From contig CALUJQ010000021.1 in assembly GCA_944320995.1 (NCBI GenBank), positions 1-48,909 on the forward strand: 48,909 bases of DNA, read 5' to 3'. Below, piece by piece: positions 33,114-41,255 of this stretch. Below the pieces are notes generated by a model. It had not been told where the DNA came from. It was given only the letters and a program-made list of their open reading frames with translations, and searched no databases. Position 1 is the first letter of the stretch; each line of letters starts with the position of its first letter. This DNA is from an uncultured Barnesiella sp. Its GTDB lineage: Bacteria; Bacteroidota; Bacteroidia; Bacteroidales; Barnesiellaceae. Made by a program: the position numbers and the translations under genes.

Positions 33114-33143
33114 CAAATGTATATAAACTTTTTGGGATAGCAA
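33114..33143 (-). promoter_or_regulatory. Promoter of the ABC/GntR/outer-membrane operon
   Basis: On the minus strand TTG (33141-33143), 19 bases, TACATTTG (33114-33121), about 57 bases before the ATPase start. Confidence 0.75.
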
Positions 33144-33170
33144 CAAAAAAACTTATTTTTTTTCTATCGA

Positions 33171-33202
33171 TTTGCAAAAGCCGTTTAGGATTTGTACTTT
33201 TA
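33171..33202 (+). promoter_or_regulatory. Promoter of the small acidic protein gene
   Basis: TTTG (33171-33174), 20 bases, TACTTTTA (33195-33202), about 25 bases before the start. Confidence 0.6.
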
Positions 33203-33226
33203 CCCAACCAAAAAAACAGAAAAGTT

Positions 33227-33544
33227 ATGAGTCAGGAAGAGGATTTGTTTACCTACGACGAGGACGAAGCCGTTCGCTATATATTAAATGTGTTGCCCCA
33301 AGAGTTGAAAGAAAAGTACAGCCACGACGATATAGTCTATATTACCGACGTGGTGTATGACTATTACGAACAAAAAGGACTATTCGACGAGCAGGCCGGC
33401 GATGAAGTGGAACTCGACGAAGAGGATATTATTGAGTTTGCCCGCAAGTGTGCCCGCAAAGACAGAATGAAGATCGACGACGAAGATATGCCGTTTTTGG
33501 TACGAGGCGAGTTGGATTATGAAGAATCGCTGGGCGTTTTCTGA
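33227..33544 (+). CDS. Small acidic conserved-type protein
   Basis: A 105-aa strongly acidic cytoplasmic protein without signal peptide. It opens with DLFTYDEDEAVRYILNVLPQ, followed by a helical part (ELKEKYSHDDIVYITDVVYD), then DEVELDEEDIIEFARKCARK and a C-terminus rich in Asp and Glu. I do not know a function; similar small acidic proteins occur in Bacteroidales. It is first in a probable two-gene unit with the OmpA-domain gene 14 bases downstream. Confidence 0.8.
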   Translation: MSQEEDLFTYDEDEAVRYILNVLPQELKEKYSHDDIVYITDVVYDYYEQKGLFDEQAGDEVELDEEDIIEFARKCARKDRMKIDDEDMPFLVRGELDYEESLGVF

Positions 33545-33558
33545 TAAACAGGAGTTCG

Positions 33559-34257
33559 ATGAATAGGAAAATAGTTTTTGTGGCATTGCTGGGCACGGTC
33601 TCTCTTTTTCCCGCCGAGATCGTGGCGCAAAATATTTTTCAAAAGGCAGCCGATAAAATCTCTTCTTGGTTTTCGAAAGAGGGGAGCGGCCGTGACGCTC
33701 TTGCCGCGGAGCATATCGATATTACGAAGTTGACACTCGACGAGAACATCTCTATCCCCGATTTGGGAAATCAAGCCCGTAAAATAAGAGCCGTACAGTC
33801 GCGGGAGATGAAGCGGCTTCAAAAAGCCCGCCTGTCCGGTTTGAAACTGATACGCAATTATGAAGTAATCAAAGCGACCATATCGGCCTCTAATCTCTTC
33901 TTACCCAATGACACCGTGTTGAGCGACCGGGCCGATATATATTTGAGACCCTTCCTGTCGGCTTTGCGCATACCCGATTACTATCACGTCATGTTGGTCA
34001 TGCACAGCGACGATACCGGTTCCGAAGCATATAATCTCGATTTGACCCGATCCCGGGCACAAGCTGTGCGCAACTGGTTTGCCCGCAACGGGGGAAATAC
34101 CGACTATGTGGTGGTTTACGACGCAGGCCCCTTTTCGCCTGTGGCATCGAACACCACCATGGAAGGACGCGCCCAAAACCGCAGGCTCGATATCTATTTG
34201 ATTCCCGGTGAAACCATGATCGAAATGGCCCGCCGGGGACAGTTGGATAAAAGGTAG
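33559..34257 (+). CDS. Secreted OmpA-domain protein
   Basis: A 232-aa exported protein with a signal peptide (to about residue 23, FVALLGTVSLFPAEIVAQ). The C-terminal half, from about residue 110, resembles a divergent OmpA peptidoglycan-binding domain: YYHVMLVMHSDDTGSEAYNL, DLTRSRAQAVRNWFARNG, and NRRLDIYLIPG. The usual Asp and Arg of the domain (NLDLTRSRA and QNRRLDIYL) are present. There is no outer-membrane barrel, so it is probably periplasmic, holding onto the cell wall. The N-terminal part is helical. Confidence 0.85.
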   Translation: MNRKIVFVALLGTVSLFPAEIVAQNIFQKAADKISSWFSKEGSGRDALAAEHIDITKLTLDENISIPDLGNQARKIRAVQSREMKRLQKARLSGLKLIRNYEVIKATISASNLFLPNDTVLSDRADIYLRPFLSALRIPDYYHVMLVMHSDDTGSEAYNLDLTRSRAQAVRNWFARNGGNTDYVVVYDAGPFSPVASNTTMEGRAQNRRLDIYLIPGETMIEMARRGQLDKR

Positions 34258-34303
34258 AGTTAATTGTTTCCCCAAAATAGTTTTAACTTAACGGCTTTTT
34301 CTC

Positions 34304-34311
34304 TAATTTTG
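34304..34311 (+). promoter_or_regulatory. -7 element of the proS promoter
   Basis: TAATTTTG at 34304-34311, about 62 bases ahead of the start. The -33 side is only T-rich (34281-34284). Confidence 0.5.
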
Positions 34312-34373
34312 CAAACTGTTTGCAAAAACAGAGAAAAAACATTCTTGTGGAATCAAATAAACAAGCATAAATA

Positions 34374-35855
34374 ATGGCAAAAGAGTTGAAAGAATTGACC
34401 AAGCGAGCCGACAACTACTCCCAGTGGTATAACGACTTGGTCGTGAAAGCCGATTTGGCAGAACAATCGGCCGTGCGGGGCTGTATGGTTATCAAGCCCT
34501 ATGGATATGCAATTTGGGAAAAAATGCAACGCCAGTTGGACGACATGTTCAAGGCGACAGGCCACGTGAACGCCTATTTCCCCTTGTTGATACCGAAATC
34601 GTTTTTAAGCCGTGAGGCCGAGCATGTCGAGGGATTTGCCAAAGAGTGCGCCGTGGTGACACACTACCGTCTGAAAAATGCCTCCGATGGTTCGGGCGTC
34701 GTAGTCGATCCCGCTGCAAAACTGGAAGAGGAGTTGATCATTCGACCCACCTCCGAAACCATCATTTGGAATACCTATAAAAACTGGATACAATCTTATC
34801 GCGATCTGCCTATCCTGTGCAACCAGTGGGCAAACGTGTTCCGTTGGGAGATGCGCACCCGCCTCTTCCTGCGTACGGCCGAGTTCCTGTGGCAAGAAGG
34901 GCATACCGCCCACGCCACCCGTGAAGAGGCCGAAGCCGAAGCACGCCGCATGCTCGATGTCTATGCCGACTTTGCCGAAAACTTCATGGCCGTACCCGTG
35001 GTCAAGGGTGTAAAGTCGGCCAACGAACGTTTTGCCGGTGCTCTCGATACTTATACCATCGAAGCGATGATGCAGGACGGAAAAGCCTTGCAATCGGGTA
35101 CTTCGCACTTCCTCGGGCAAAACTTCGCCAAGGCTTTCGATGTACAGTTTATCAATAAAAACAACGAACTCGAATATGTATGGGCTACCTCGTGGGGTGT
35201 TTCTACCCGCTTGATGGGAGCTCTCATCATGACCCACAGCGACGACAACGGTCTGGTACTGCCGCCCAAGTTGGCCCCCATACAAGTCGTGATAATTCCT
35301 ATTTACAAGAATGCCGAGCAGTTGCAGGCTATCGATGTGAAAGCCGGCGAAATCGCCGACAAACTGCGGGCTTTGGGCATTTCGGTAAAATACGACAACG
35401 CCGACAACAAACGTCCCGGATTCAAATTTGCCGACTACGAGTTGAAGGGTGTGCCCGTTCGCCTCGTGATGGGTGGTCGCGACCTCGAAAACGGTACTAT
35501 CGAGATCATGCGTCGTGATACGCTCGAAAAAGAGACTATTTCGGTCGATAACATCGAACAAGTCGTGAAGAATCTGCTCGACGAAATTCAAGCCAATATC
35601 TTCCAAAAAGCGCTTAAATATCGTCAAGAACACACGATTATGGTTGACAGTTACGATGAGTTTAAGGAGAAAATCGAAGAAGGCGGATTTATCTTGGCCC
35701 ATTGGGACGGAACGACCGAAACCGAGGAACGTATCAAGGAGGAGACCAAAGCGACGATCCGCTGTATCCCGTTCGATGGCGATACCACACCGGGAGTCTG
35801 CATGGTTACCGGCAAACCCTCGGCTCGCCGGGTATTGTTTGCCCGTTCTTATTAA
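34374..35855 (+). CDS. proS: Proline--tRNA ligase, short (archaeal/eukaryal-like) type
   Basis: Attaches proline to tRNA-Pro. The 493-aa length without an editing insertion marks the ProS type 3 form rather than the longer E. coli form. Class II motifs: [20 protein letters not shown] near residue 65 (motif 1), then [20 protein letters not shown] and [20 protein letters not shown] near 155 (motif 2), and [20 protein letters not shown] near 285 (motif 3). The anticodon-binding domain follows from about residue 300 ([10 protein letters not shown]). The C-terminal zinc-finger-like domain ends in RVLFARSY, as in this subtype. A terminator follows. Confidence 0.97.
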   Translation: MAKELKELTKRADNYSQWYNDLVVKADLAEQSAVRGCMVIKPYGYAIWEKMQRQLDDMFKATGHVNAYFPLLIPKSFLSREAEHVEGFAKECAVVTHYRLKNASDGSGVVVDPAAKLEEELIIRPTSETIIWNTYKNWIQSYRDLPILCNQWANVFRWEMRTRLFLRTAEFLWQEGHTAHATREEAEAEARRMLDVYADFAENFMAVPVVKGVKSANERFAGALDTYTIEAMMQDGKALQSGTSHFLGQNFAKAFDVQFINKNNELEYVWATSWGVSTRLMGALIMTHSDDNGLVLPPKLAPIQVVIIPIYKNAEQLQAIDVKAGEIADKLRALGISVKYDNADNKRPGFKFADYELKGVPVRLVMGGRDLENGTIEIMRRDTLEKETISVDNIEQVVKNLLDEIQANIFQKALKYRQEHTIMVDSYDEFKEKIEEGGFILAHWDGTTETEERIKEETKATIRCIPFDGDTTPGVCMVTGKPSARRVLFARSY

Positions 35856-35876
35856 AGGACTTTATTCATTATAGAC

Positions 35877-35907
35877 AAAAAAGGGTGTAGTGCATACACC
35901 CTTTTTT
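35877..35907. terminator. Bidirectional terminator after proS
   Basis: AAAAAAGGGTGTA (35877-35889) pairs with TACACCCTTTTTT (35895-35907), five-base loop. Shared with the convergent secreted-protein gene. Confidence 0.92.
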
Positions 35908-35949
35908 TGTTAAGGTCGGGAAAGTAATGGCGAGAGCATCGGGAGGGAT

Positions 35950-37080
35950 TCATGTCGAGTGGAATGGACCTTTCTTTCCGGTATCTTTCCCCGGCGAAAA
36001 GGCTTGGTTCCATTCCAGTCTCACACCTTCCCGCACGAAATGAATCGTGAGAATCCCGTTGGTCGAGATTACAGCCTTCACGCCTTCGCTCAGCGGCTTA
36101 TGCTCGGCGTCGAACCAAGTGACGTTGAACAGGTTCGAAATACCGGTCGGTTGCAATACCGCTTTCACCATGCCGGGCTGCCATTGTTCTTGAAGCCGTT
36201 GTGCCCCGTTTATATAGATGAGGAGTACGTTTTCTTTGTCTGCGACCAATGCCAGTCGGTATTCTCCGCCCAATCGTATATTGCTGTTCGACGAGGAGGC
36301 TTGTAGCAGTTCGTAGTACCCCTCTGTGGGGTTCGTGCTTGTCTTGAAATATTCGGTGAGTTTTTCGATGCTCCATAAAATCGACGGTTCGTGATATTCG
36401 CAGGGAGAAGCCGTCCAGTTTTTCATTTTGATTTGAGCGCCGCTTCCCAAATAAACGCCGGCTAAACTTCCGAACAAACGATTGTCGCGACAAGTGCCGA
36501 CACGGCATTCGCGCTTTGTCCCGAAAAATATCTCGTAGCCGTTGTCGGTCGGGACGATATGTATGCGGTTATAATCTGTCTCGGCATTGATATATGGCGA
36601 CGATAACGAACGCCATGCCGTGTGCGAAAGGGTATCCCCCTCGGCGACGGTAAAGATGCGGTATTGCAGCTCGGGGTTGTTGTATCCATACGGATCGGGA
36701 GTTCCGCCGCGGAGCAACAGCGCATGGAAATTCAATGAGTCGCGGTATCCCCATACGACACCCCATACCGGGTTTTTCACGCTTCCGGCTTTTTGGATAG
36801 AACCGGTTTCGTCGTATCGATATACGTGGTATTTTTTGTGGGCCCGATTATTCAGGTTGGCCAAATCCAAAGAGAGGGTCGGGCGCAATCCTTTGCCCGG
36901 TGCTATTCCCGTTTCGGTGAGGTTGACGGCATCGACCCCTTGTTGGTAATTATAATCGCTCAGTACATTTTTTTGAAAGGAGGCTCGGCGGAAATCACTC
37001 TCTCCCGTGAACCATCCTTCGGCAATACATGAGGCAGACCATATCGATAGGAAAATAAGTAATTGCAGGCGCTTGGTCAT
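35950..37080 (-). CDS. Secreted protein of unknown function
   Basis: I do not recognise this 376-aa protein. It has a signal peptide (LQLLIFLSIWSASCIAEGWF, about residues 5-24). The Cys in SASC could be lipidated, but the lipobox is poor. The mature part looks beta-rich, with long alternating segments (WGVVWGYRDSLNFHALLLRG near residue 107; YRIHIVPTDNGYEIFFG-like near 168; LALVADKENVLLIYINGAQ near 278). It resembles a jelly-roll or concanavalin-like layout, but I see no catalytic motif. It is monocistronic, with a promoter made of a repeated sequence and a terminator shared with proS. Confidence 0.8.
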   Translation of the reverse strand: MTKRLQLLIFLSIWSASCIAEGWFTGESDFRRASFQKNVLSDYNYQQGVDAVNLTETGIAPGKGLRPTLSLDLANLNNRAHKKYHVYRYDETGSIQKAGSVKNPVWGVVWGYRDSLNFHALLLRGGTPDPYGYNNPELQYRIFTVAEGDTLSHTAWRSLSSPYINAETDYNRIHIVPTDNGYEIFFGTKRECRVGTCRDNRLFGSLAGVYLGSGAQIKMKNWTASPCEYHEPSILWSIEKLTEYFKTSTNPTEGYYELLQASSSNSNIRLGGEYRLALVADKENVLLIYINGAQRLQEQWQPGMVKAVLQPTGISNLFNVTWFDAEHKPLSEGVKAVISTNGILTIHFVREGVRLEWNQAFSPGKDTGKKGPFHST

Positions 37081-37403
37081 CGTGGTAAGATTTAAGGATT
37101 AATTGTAATTCGAGTTACCGTCTATCTTATCCAAAGATAGTGAAAGGTGAGTGCAGAGGCAAATGAAAATGGAATTTTCGAGTTTGACTATGCCGAACCG
37201 CATCCTGTCTTATCCAAAGATAGTAAAAAAAATATAAAAAAATGCGGAAGAGGAGAATTTTGTGCTGTGTGAGCGGTATAAAAAATATAGATGTTTGAGT
37301 AGGAGAATAAAGTCCGCCGGAATCTATTTCCCCGTTTCATTTGCTGGTGAAAGTGGTGATCTGACGGAAAACCATATTAAATCTAATTCAAAAACAAAGA
37401 AAG
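37081..37403. other. 323-bp gap with repeats between divergent genes
   Basis: No gene. Holds two copies of a 17-base repeat (37125-37141 and 37208-37224), each containing a minus-strand TATCTTTG box, and between them the block shared with the promoter at 20.4 kb. The remainder toward 37403 is AT-rich with no clear promoter for the transporter gene. Confidence 0.7.
37125..37224 (-). repeat. Direct repeat (17 bp, two copies) carrying promoter boxes
   Basis: TCTTATCCAAAGATAGT at 37125-37141 and again at 37208-37224, 83 bases apart. On the minus strand each reads TATCTTTG. The first copy pairs with TTTG at 37160-37163 (19 bases), making a full promoter about 50 bases ahead of the secreted-protein gene. 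Confidence 0.7.
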
Positions 37404-38759
37404 ATGCTGAAGAGAATTATTAATTTTTATCGGGCCTTACCTCCGGCAGATAGGCCTGTCTCGTTAAGTGACGAGGAGGTTGAGAAGCTCACGAAGAAAT
37501 TGAGGTTGCAAAGTTTTTTTGCCGGTACCCTCGGGTATAGTCTTTATTATGTATGCCGCACCGGGCTGAACGTAGTGAAGACCCCGATTGTCGAAAGCGG
37601 TATGCTGAATGATCAGCAACTGGGTATCATTGGTTCGGCTCTCCTTTTTGCCTATGCCATCGGGAAGTTTGTCAACAGTTTTATGGCCGACCACTCCAAC
37701 ATCAAGCGGTTTATGGCCACGGGGTTAATTGTCTCGTCGGTTGCCAACCTTGTCGTTGGAGCATTGGGTTTGACCAAGGGATTGATAGGCTTGTCTTCCA
37801 TGGCGTTTTTTGTCTGTTTTTTCATCATGTGGGCCCTGAACGGGTGGGCTCAATCGATGGGCGTAGGGCCCGCCATCATAGCCCTGTCGCGATGGTTCCC
37901 GCCTGAAAAACGGGGTACATATTATGGATTTTTCAGTGCAAGCCACAATTTGGGAGAATTTTTTTCATTCATCTTTGTCGGGTCGGTTGTCGGGTGGCTC
38001 GGTTGGCAGGCCGGTTTTGTAGGCTCGTTCATCGCGGGTGCGATAGGGGTGGTCATTATCATTCTTTATTTGCATGACAGCCCGCAGAGCAAAGGGCTTC
38101 CTGCTGTGGGGAATCCTCCGAAAGAATCGACAAACAAGGCTCAAAAAGGGGTGCTGCGCAATCCATACGTTTGGATTTTGGCATTTTCCAGCGCGTTTAT
38201 GTATGTGAGCCGGTATGCCGTGAACAGTTGGGGTGTGCGTTTCCTCGAAATGGAGAAAGGCTATACCCTCGAGCTGGCAACGACGGTGATTGGCATCAAT
38301 GCTTTGTTGGGAATATTTGGTACGGTGCTTTCGGGGTGGTTTTCCGATAAGTTTTTCAAAGGGAGGAGAAATGTGCCGGCATTGATTTTCGGCATACTCA
38401 ATACGATTGCCTTGACTCTCTTTTTGTTGGGCGGCGACAGCCTTGTCTTGAATGTGATAAGCATGGTGCTTTTCGGCATTGCCATCGGCGTGTTGATTTG
38501 TTTTTTGGGAGGATTGATGGCTGTTGACATCGTTCCCCGCAACGCCACGGGTGCGGCGCTGGGTGTAGTGGGCATGGCCAGTTATATAGCCGCCGGTTTG
38601 CAGGACGCCATTTCGGGAACTCTTATCGAGAATTTTAAAATTGTGACAGGAGAAGTCGTAGAGTATAATTTCCTGCCGGTGTCGATTTTTTGGATAGGAG
38701 CTTCGGTGCTCTCATTTGTGCTGGCTCTCTTTGTCTGGAATGCCAAACCTGCCGAGTAA
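37404..38759 (+). CDS. Organophosphate:phosphate antiporter family MFS transporter (GlpT/UhpC-like)
   Basis: A 451-aa inner-membrane protein with about twelve helices. After a cytoplasmic N-terminus it shows FFAGTLGYSLYYVCRTGLNV near residue 38 and GIIGSALLFAYAIGKFVNSF near 75, then the long MFS loop FMADHSNIKRFMATGLIVSS. GWAQSMGVGPAIIALSRWFP near 150 and KRGTYYGFFSASHNLGEFFS near 172 are the family signature that separates glycerol-3-phosphate and hexose-phosphate carriers from other MFS proteins. The exact substrate (glycerol 3-phosphate, sugar phosphate) is not decidable. A bidirectional terminator follows, shared with gadC. Confidence 0.9.
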   Translation: MLKRIINFYRALPPADRPVSLSDEEVEKLTKKLRLQSFFAGTLGYSLYYVCRTGLNVVKTPIVESGMLNDQQLGIIGSALLFAYAIGKFVNSFMADHSNIKRFMATGLIVSSVANLVVGALGLTKGLIGLSSMAFFVCFFIMWALNGWAQSMGVGPAIIALSRWFPPEKRGTYYGFFSASHNLGEFFSFIFVGSVVGWLGWQAGFVGSFIAGAIGVVIIILYLHDSPQSKGLPAVGNPPKESTNKAQKGVLRNPYVWILAFSSAFMYVSRYAVNSWGVRFLEMEKGYTLELATTVIGINALLGIFGTVLSGWFSDKFFKGRRNVPALIFGILNTIALTLFLLGGDSLVLNVISMVLFGIAIGVLICFLGGLMAVDIVPRNATGAALGVVGMASYIAAGLQDAISGTLIENFKIVTGEVVEYNFLPVSIFWIGASVLSFVLALFVWNAKPAE

Positions 38760-38780
38760 GCCGTTGCTTTTCAGATTTAT

Positions 38781-38818
38781 ATGCAAAAAGCCGACATATC
38801 AATGTCGGCTTTTTGCAT
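38781..38818. terminator. Bidirectional terminator, 17-bp perfect stem
   Basis: ATGCAAAAAGCCGACAT (38781-38797) pairs with its exact complement (38802-38818) around a 4-base loop; T runs are built into the stem on both strands. It separates the OPA transporter gene and gadC. Confidence 0.92.
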
Positions 38819-38822
38819 GAGG

Positions 38823-40361
38823 TTATTTACTTGCAGGAGAAGCATCGTTTGTTTTTGTTGCCGATGAACTTGCCGGATTGGCTGTCGACGATTTCGTTGC
38901 CTGTTGAGCTTCCTCTTCCCAATGGAACGGCTCGAATTGGCTGTCGTTGTTTGTCCAATCGGGTTTTCGTGAGGCATAGATTATAAACGGGGCGATTACG
39001 ACGATTAGGGTACCGATAATAAGAACCGAGAACCATACCGTATTGCTTCCCACCGATATTTGACTGGGAGGAATGAAACTTAAAACGAATGCCAGCAGAG
39101 AGCCGCAGAAGCCCAGTCCGCCGATGAACCACATCAAGCCGTTACCCTTGTTCCCGATACGGAACGGGCGGTTGGCCTTTTTCATGTTGTAGCGCAGGTA
39201 GATGGCGGCCGAGAACATGAGCATGTACATGATTAAGTACAGCAGGACGGTCAATTGCGACATGATCTGGTAGAAACTTTGTACCGAGGGCATTACGACA
39301 AATAACAGACTCAGCAGCGTGACGGCGATACCTTGTAAATAAAGAATATTTTTCTGAACGCCTATCTTGTTGGTCTTTTGAAAGAAAGGCGGGAGGTATC
39401 CGGCCCGGCCCACGGCGAAGATACCTTTCGACGGCCCGGCCACCCAAGTAAGCACCCCGGCCAGTACGCCGAATGCAAGGGCTATGGCAATGACCGGCGA
39501 CAGCCACGAGGCTCTGATAAAGTTGAAATAGTTGTCAAATCCTACCAATAGGCTCTGTGTGAGGTTAATGTCTTTTTGAGGAATGATAATGCCGAGGGCG
39601 AAAGTGCCTAACACAAAAATCAGTACCGTAATGGCCGACCCGATAAAAACGGCTTTGGGATAGTTCTTGGACGGATTGTTTATATCCTTCACATGGATAC
39701 CGCCCATCTCCATACCGGCATAGAACAGGAAGATACTGGAGGCCAGTACGAGATTGTCGAAGTTGGAGAAGTCGGGGAGGAAACTTCCCGAAAAGTCCAT
39801 TTGCGATTTCCCTCCCATAGACAGGTAAATGATTGCCAGAAGTACTAAAAGGCCGGCAGGGATTATTGTTCCCACCATTCCGCCTATTTTGGCTATTTTC
39901 CCCACCCAGTCCAATCCTTTTAAAGAGATGAATGTGGCCAGCCAATAGATGAAAAGTACGACGGCCAAGGTATAAAACCGGTTCGAAGCTAATAGCATAT
40001 CGCTGGTATGGTCCGTCCCGATAAATGCGATGGCGACCGCACCGAAGGTCAGTACGGTAGGATACCAAATCGTACTTTCTATCCATTGCAGCCAGATGGC
40101 CAAGAAGCCGGCCTTCTTGCCAAAGGCTTCGCCCACCCAGCGGAATACGCCACCTTGTTTGTCTTGGAACATGGCCGCCAGTTCGGCAGCGACCAAGGCC
40201 GTAGGGATAAGAAATACCAAGGCGGCAAATAGATAATAAAAAGCCGAACTGACGCCATATTCGGCTTCGGCCGGTAGTCCCCGAAGAGAAACAACCGCCG
40301 TTACATTCATGATTGCCAGCGTAAATACGCCCAATTTTACAGTTTTTCCGATGTTTGCCAT
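38823..40361 (-). CDS. gadC: Glutamate:gamma-aminobutyrate antiporter
   Basis: Imports glutamate and exports GABA, completing the acid-resistance cycle with glutamate decarboxylase. The 512-aa protein is an APC-family transporter with about twelve helices. The GadC-like start is KLGVFTLAIMNVTAVVSLRG, followed by LPAEAEYGVSSAFYYLFAAL. GGVFRWVGEAFGKKAGFLAI lies near residue 70 and IWLQWIESTIWYPTVLTFGA near 92. A C-terminal cytoplasmic tail of about 50 residues (QFEPFHWEEEAQQATKSSTA) is rich in Ser, Ala and charge; in E. coli GadC a C-terminal plug closes the pore at neutral pH. It is divergent from the channel gene, and the glsA-gadB pair lies 0.9 kb away. Confidence 0.92.
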   Translation of the reverse strand: MANIGKTVKLGVFTLAIMNVTAVVSLRGLPAEAEYGVSSAFYYLFAALVFLIPTALVAAELAAMFQDKQGGVFRWVGEAFGKKAGFLAIWLQWIESTIWYPTVLTFGAVAIAFIGTDHTSDMLLASNRFYTLAVVLFIYWLATFISLKGLDWVGKIAKIGGMVGTIIPAGLLVLLAIIYLSMGGKSQMDFSGSFLPDFSNFDNLVLASSIFLFYAGMEMGGIHVKDINNPSKNYPKAVFIGSAITVLIFVLGTFALGIIIPQKDINLTQSLLVGFDNYFNFIRASWLSPVIAIALAFGVLAGVLTWVAGPSKGIFAVGRAGYLPPFFQKTNKIGVQKNILYLQGIAVTLLSLLFVVMPSVQSFYQIMSQLTVLLYLIMYMLMFSAAIYLRYNMKKANRPFRIGNKGNGLMWFIGGLGFCGSLLAFVLSFIPPSQISVGSNTVWFSVLIIGTLIVVIAPFIIYASRKPDWTNNDSQFEPFHWEEEAQQATKSSTANPASSSATKTNDASPASK

Positions 40362-40396
40362 ATCTGTTTATATTAAAGTTTACCAATGGGAGCATA

Positions 40397-40404
40397 TACA
40401 TTTG
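40397..40404 (+). promoter_or_regulatory. -7 element upstream of the channel gene
   Basis: TACATTTG at 40397-40404 in the gap divergent with gadC, about 64 bases ahead of the channel start. No clear -33 box, and no clear box for gadC itself. Confidence 0.4.
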
Positions 40405-40467
40405 TGTAGATAAACAAACGTTGGCGGCTTGTTGTTTTATCGACGTACGATTATAAGGGAAGAAATA

Positions 40468-41169
40468 ATGGGAAAGCCAATCAATCCAACGCCGAAAGAT
40501 TATGTGTCGAGAATATGCGATGCCTTGCATGTCTCGATTTTATTTCTGTCGATATATCTTATCGTAACGATTTCTGTCGATACATTTCGTAATCTCTCTT
40601 TCCTGAATCAAGGGAATTACATGACGATCCAGTTGTGGATATGTTTCTTTTTCATGTTTGACTTTTGGCTGGAATTTGTTTTGTCGCCCCGCAAATGGAG
40701 GTATTTGAAAACTCATTTTATTTTCTTTCTCGTGTCGATACCCTATCTCAATATCATCACCTACATGAATGTCGATTTTTCGCCTCAGGCAGGCTATTTC
40801 TTGCGATTCATACCATTGGTGCGGAGCGGCTATGCCTTGGCGATTGTGGTGGGCTGGTTTACCCGCAACCGGGCGTCGAGCCTTTTGGTGTCGTACCTCG
40901 CCATGCTGTTGGCTACGGTCTATTTTTCGAGCCTTATATTTTTTGTCTTGGAGCATACGGTCAACCCGTTGGTCGAGCAATATACCGACGCCTTGTGGTG
41001 GGCTTTCATGGACGTGACGACGGTAGGTTCGAATATCTATGCCGTCACGGCTACCGGCAAAATCTTATCGGTCGTTCTGGCGGCATTGGGCATGATGATG
41101 TTCCCTATTTTTACGGTATATGTGACCAATTTGGTCCAGCAGACGGCACAACACAAATCGGAAGAGTGA
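40468..41169 (+). CDS. Potassium-channel-like ion transporter of the gad locus
   Basis: A 233-aa inner-membrane protein laid out like a voltage-gated-type K+ channel subunit: about four helices, then pore helix, filter and last helix. The pore reads LWWAFMDVTTVGSNIYAVTA near residue 178. The usual K+ filter TVGYGD is replaced here by TVGSNI, so selectivity may differ. The helix in the S4 position (FLRFIPLVRSGYALAIVVGW) has only a few Arg, so voltage sensing is doubtful. The start at 40468 was chosen because the 13 extra codons upstream (from 40429) read as noise. Its place within the gad cluster suggests a role in balancing charge or potassium during acid stress. Confidence 0.8.
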   Translation: MGKPINPTPKDYVSRICDALHVSILFLSIYLIVTISVDTFRNLSFLNQGNYMTIQLWICFFFMFDFWLEFVLSPRKWRYLKTHFIFFLVSIPYLNIITYMNVDFSPQAGYFLRFIPLVRSGYALAIVVGWFTRNRASSLLVSYLAMLLATVYFSSLIFFVLEHTVNPLVEQYTDALWWAFMDVTTVGSNIYAVTATGKILSVVLAALGMMMFPIFTVYVTNLVQQTAQHKSEE

Positions 41170-41197
41170 TAACCGGTATATTTGTTTGATTGGACAA

Positions 41198-41235
41198 ATA
41201 GAGAGCCACCCCCGGTTTACGGGGTGGCTCTCTAT
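41198..41235. terminator. Hairpin between channel gene and glsA
   Basis: A 15-bp perfect stem (ATAGAGAGCCACCCC at 41198-41212 with its complement at 41221-41235), 8-base loop, between convergent genes. It lacks a T run, so it may act mainly as a 3'-end stabiliser. Confidence 0.75.
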
Positions 41236-41255
41236 GCTTATACGGTCGAGAAGCG

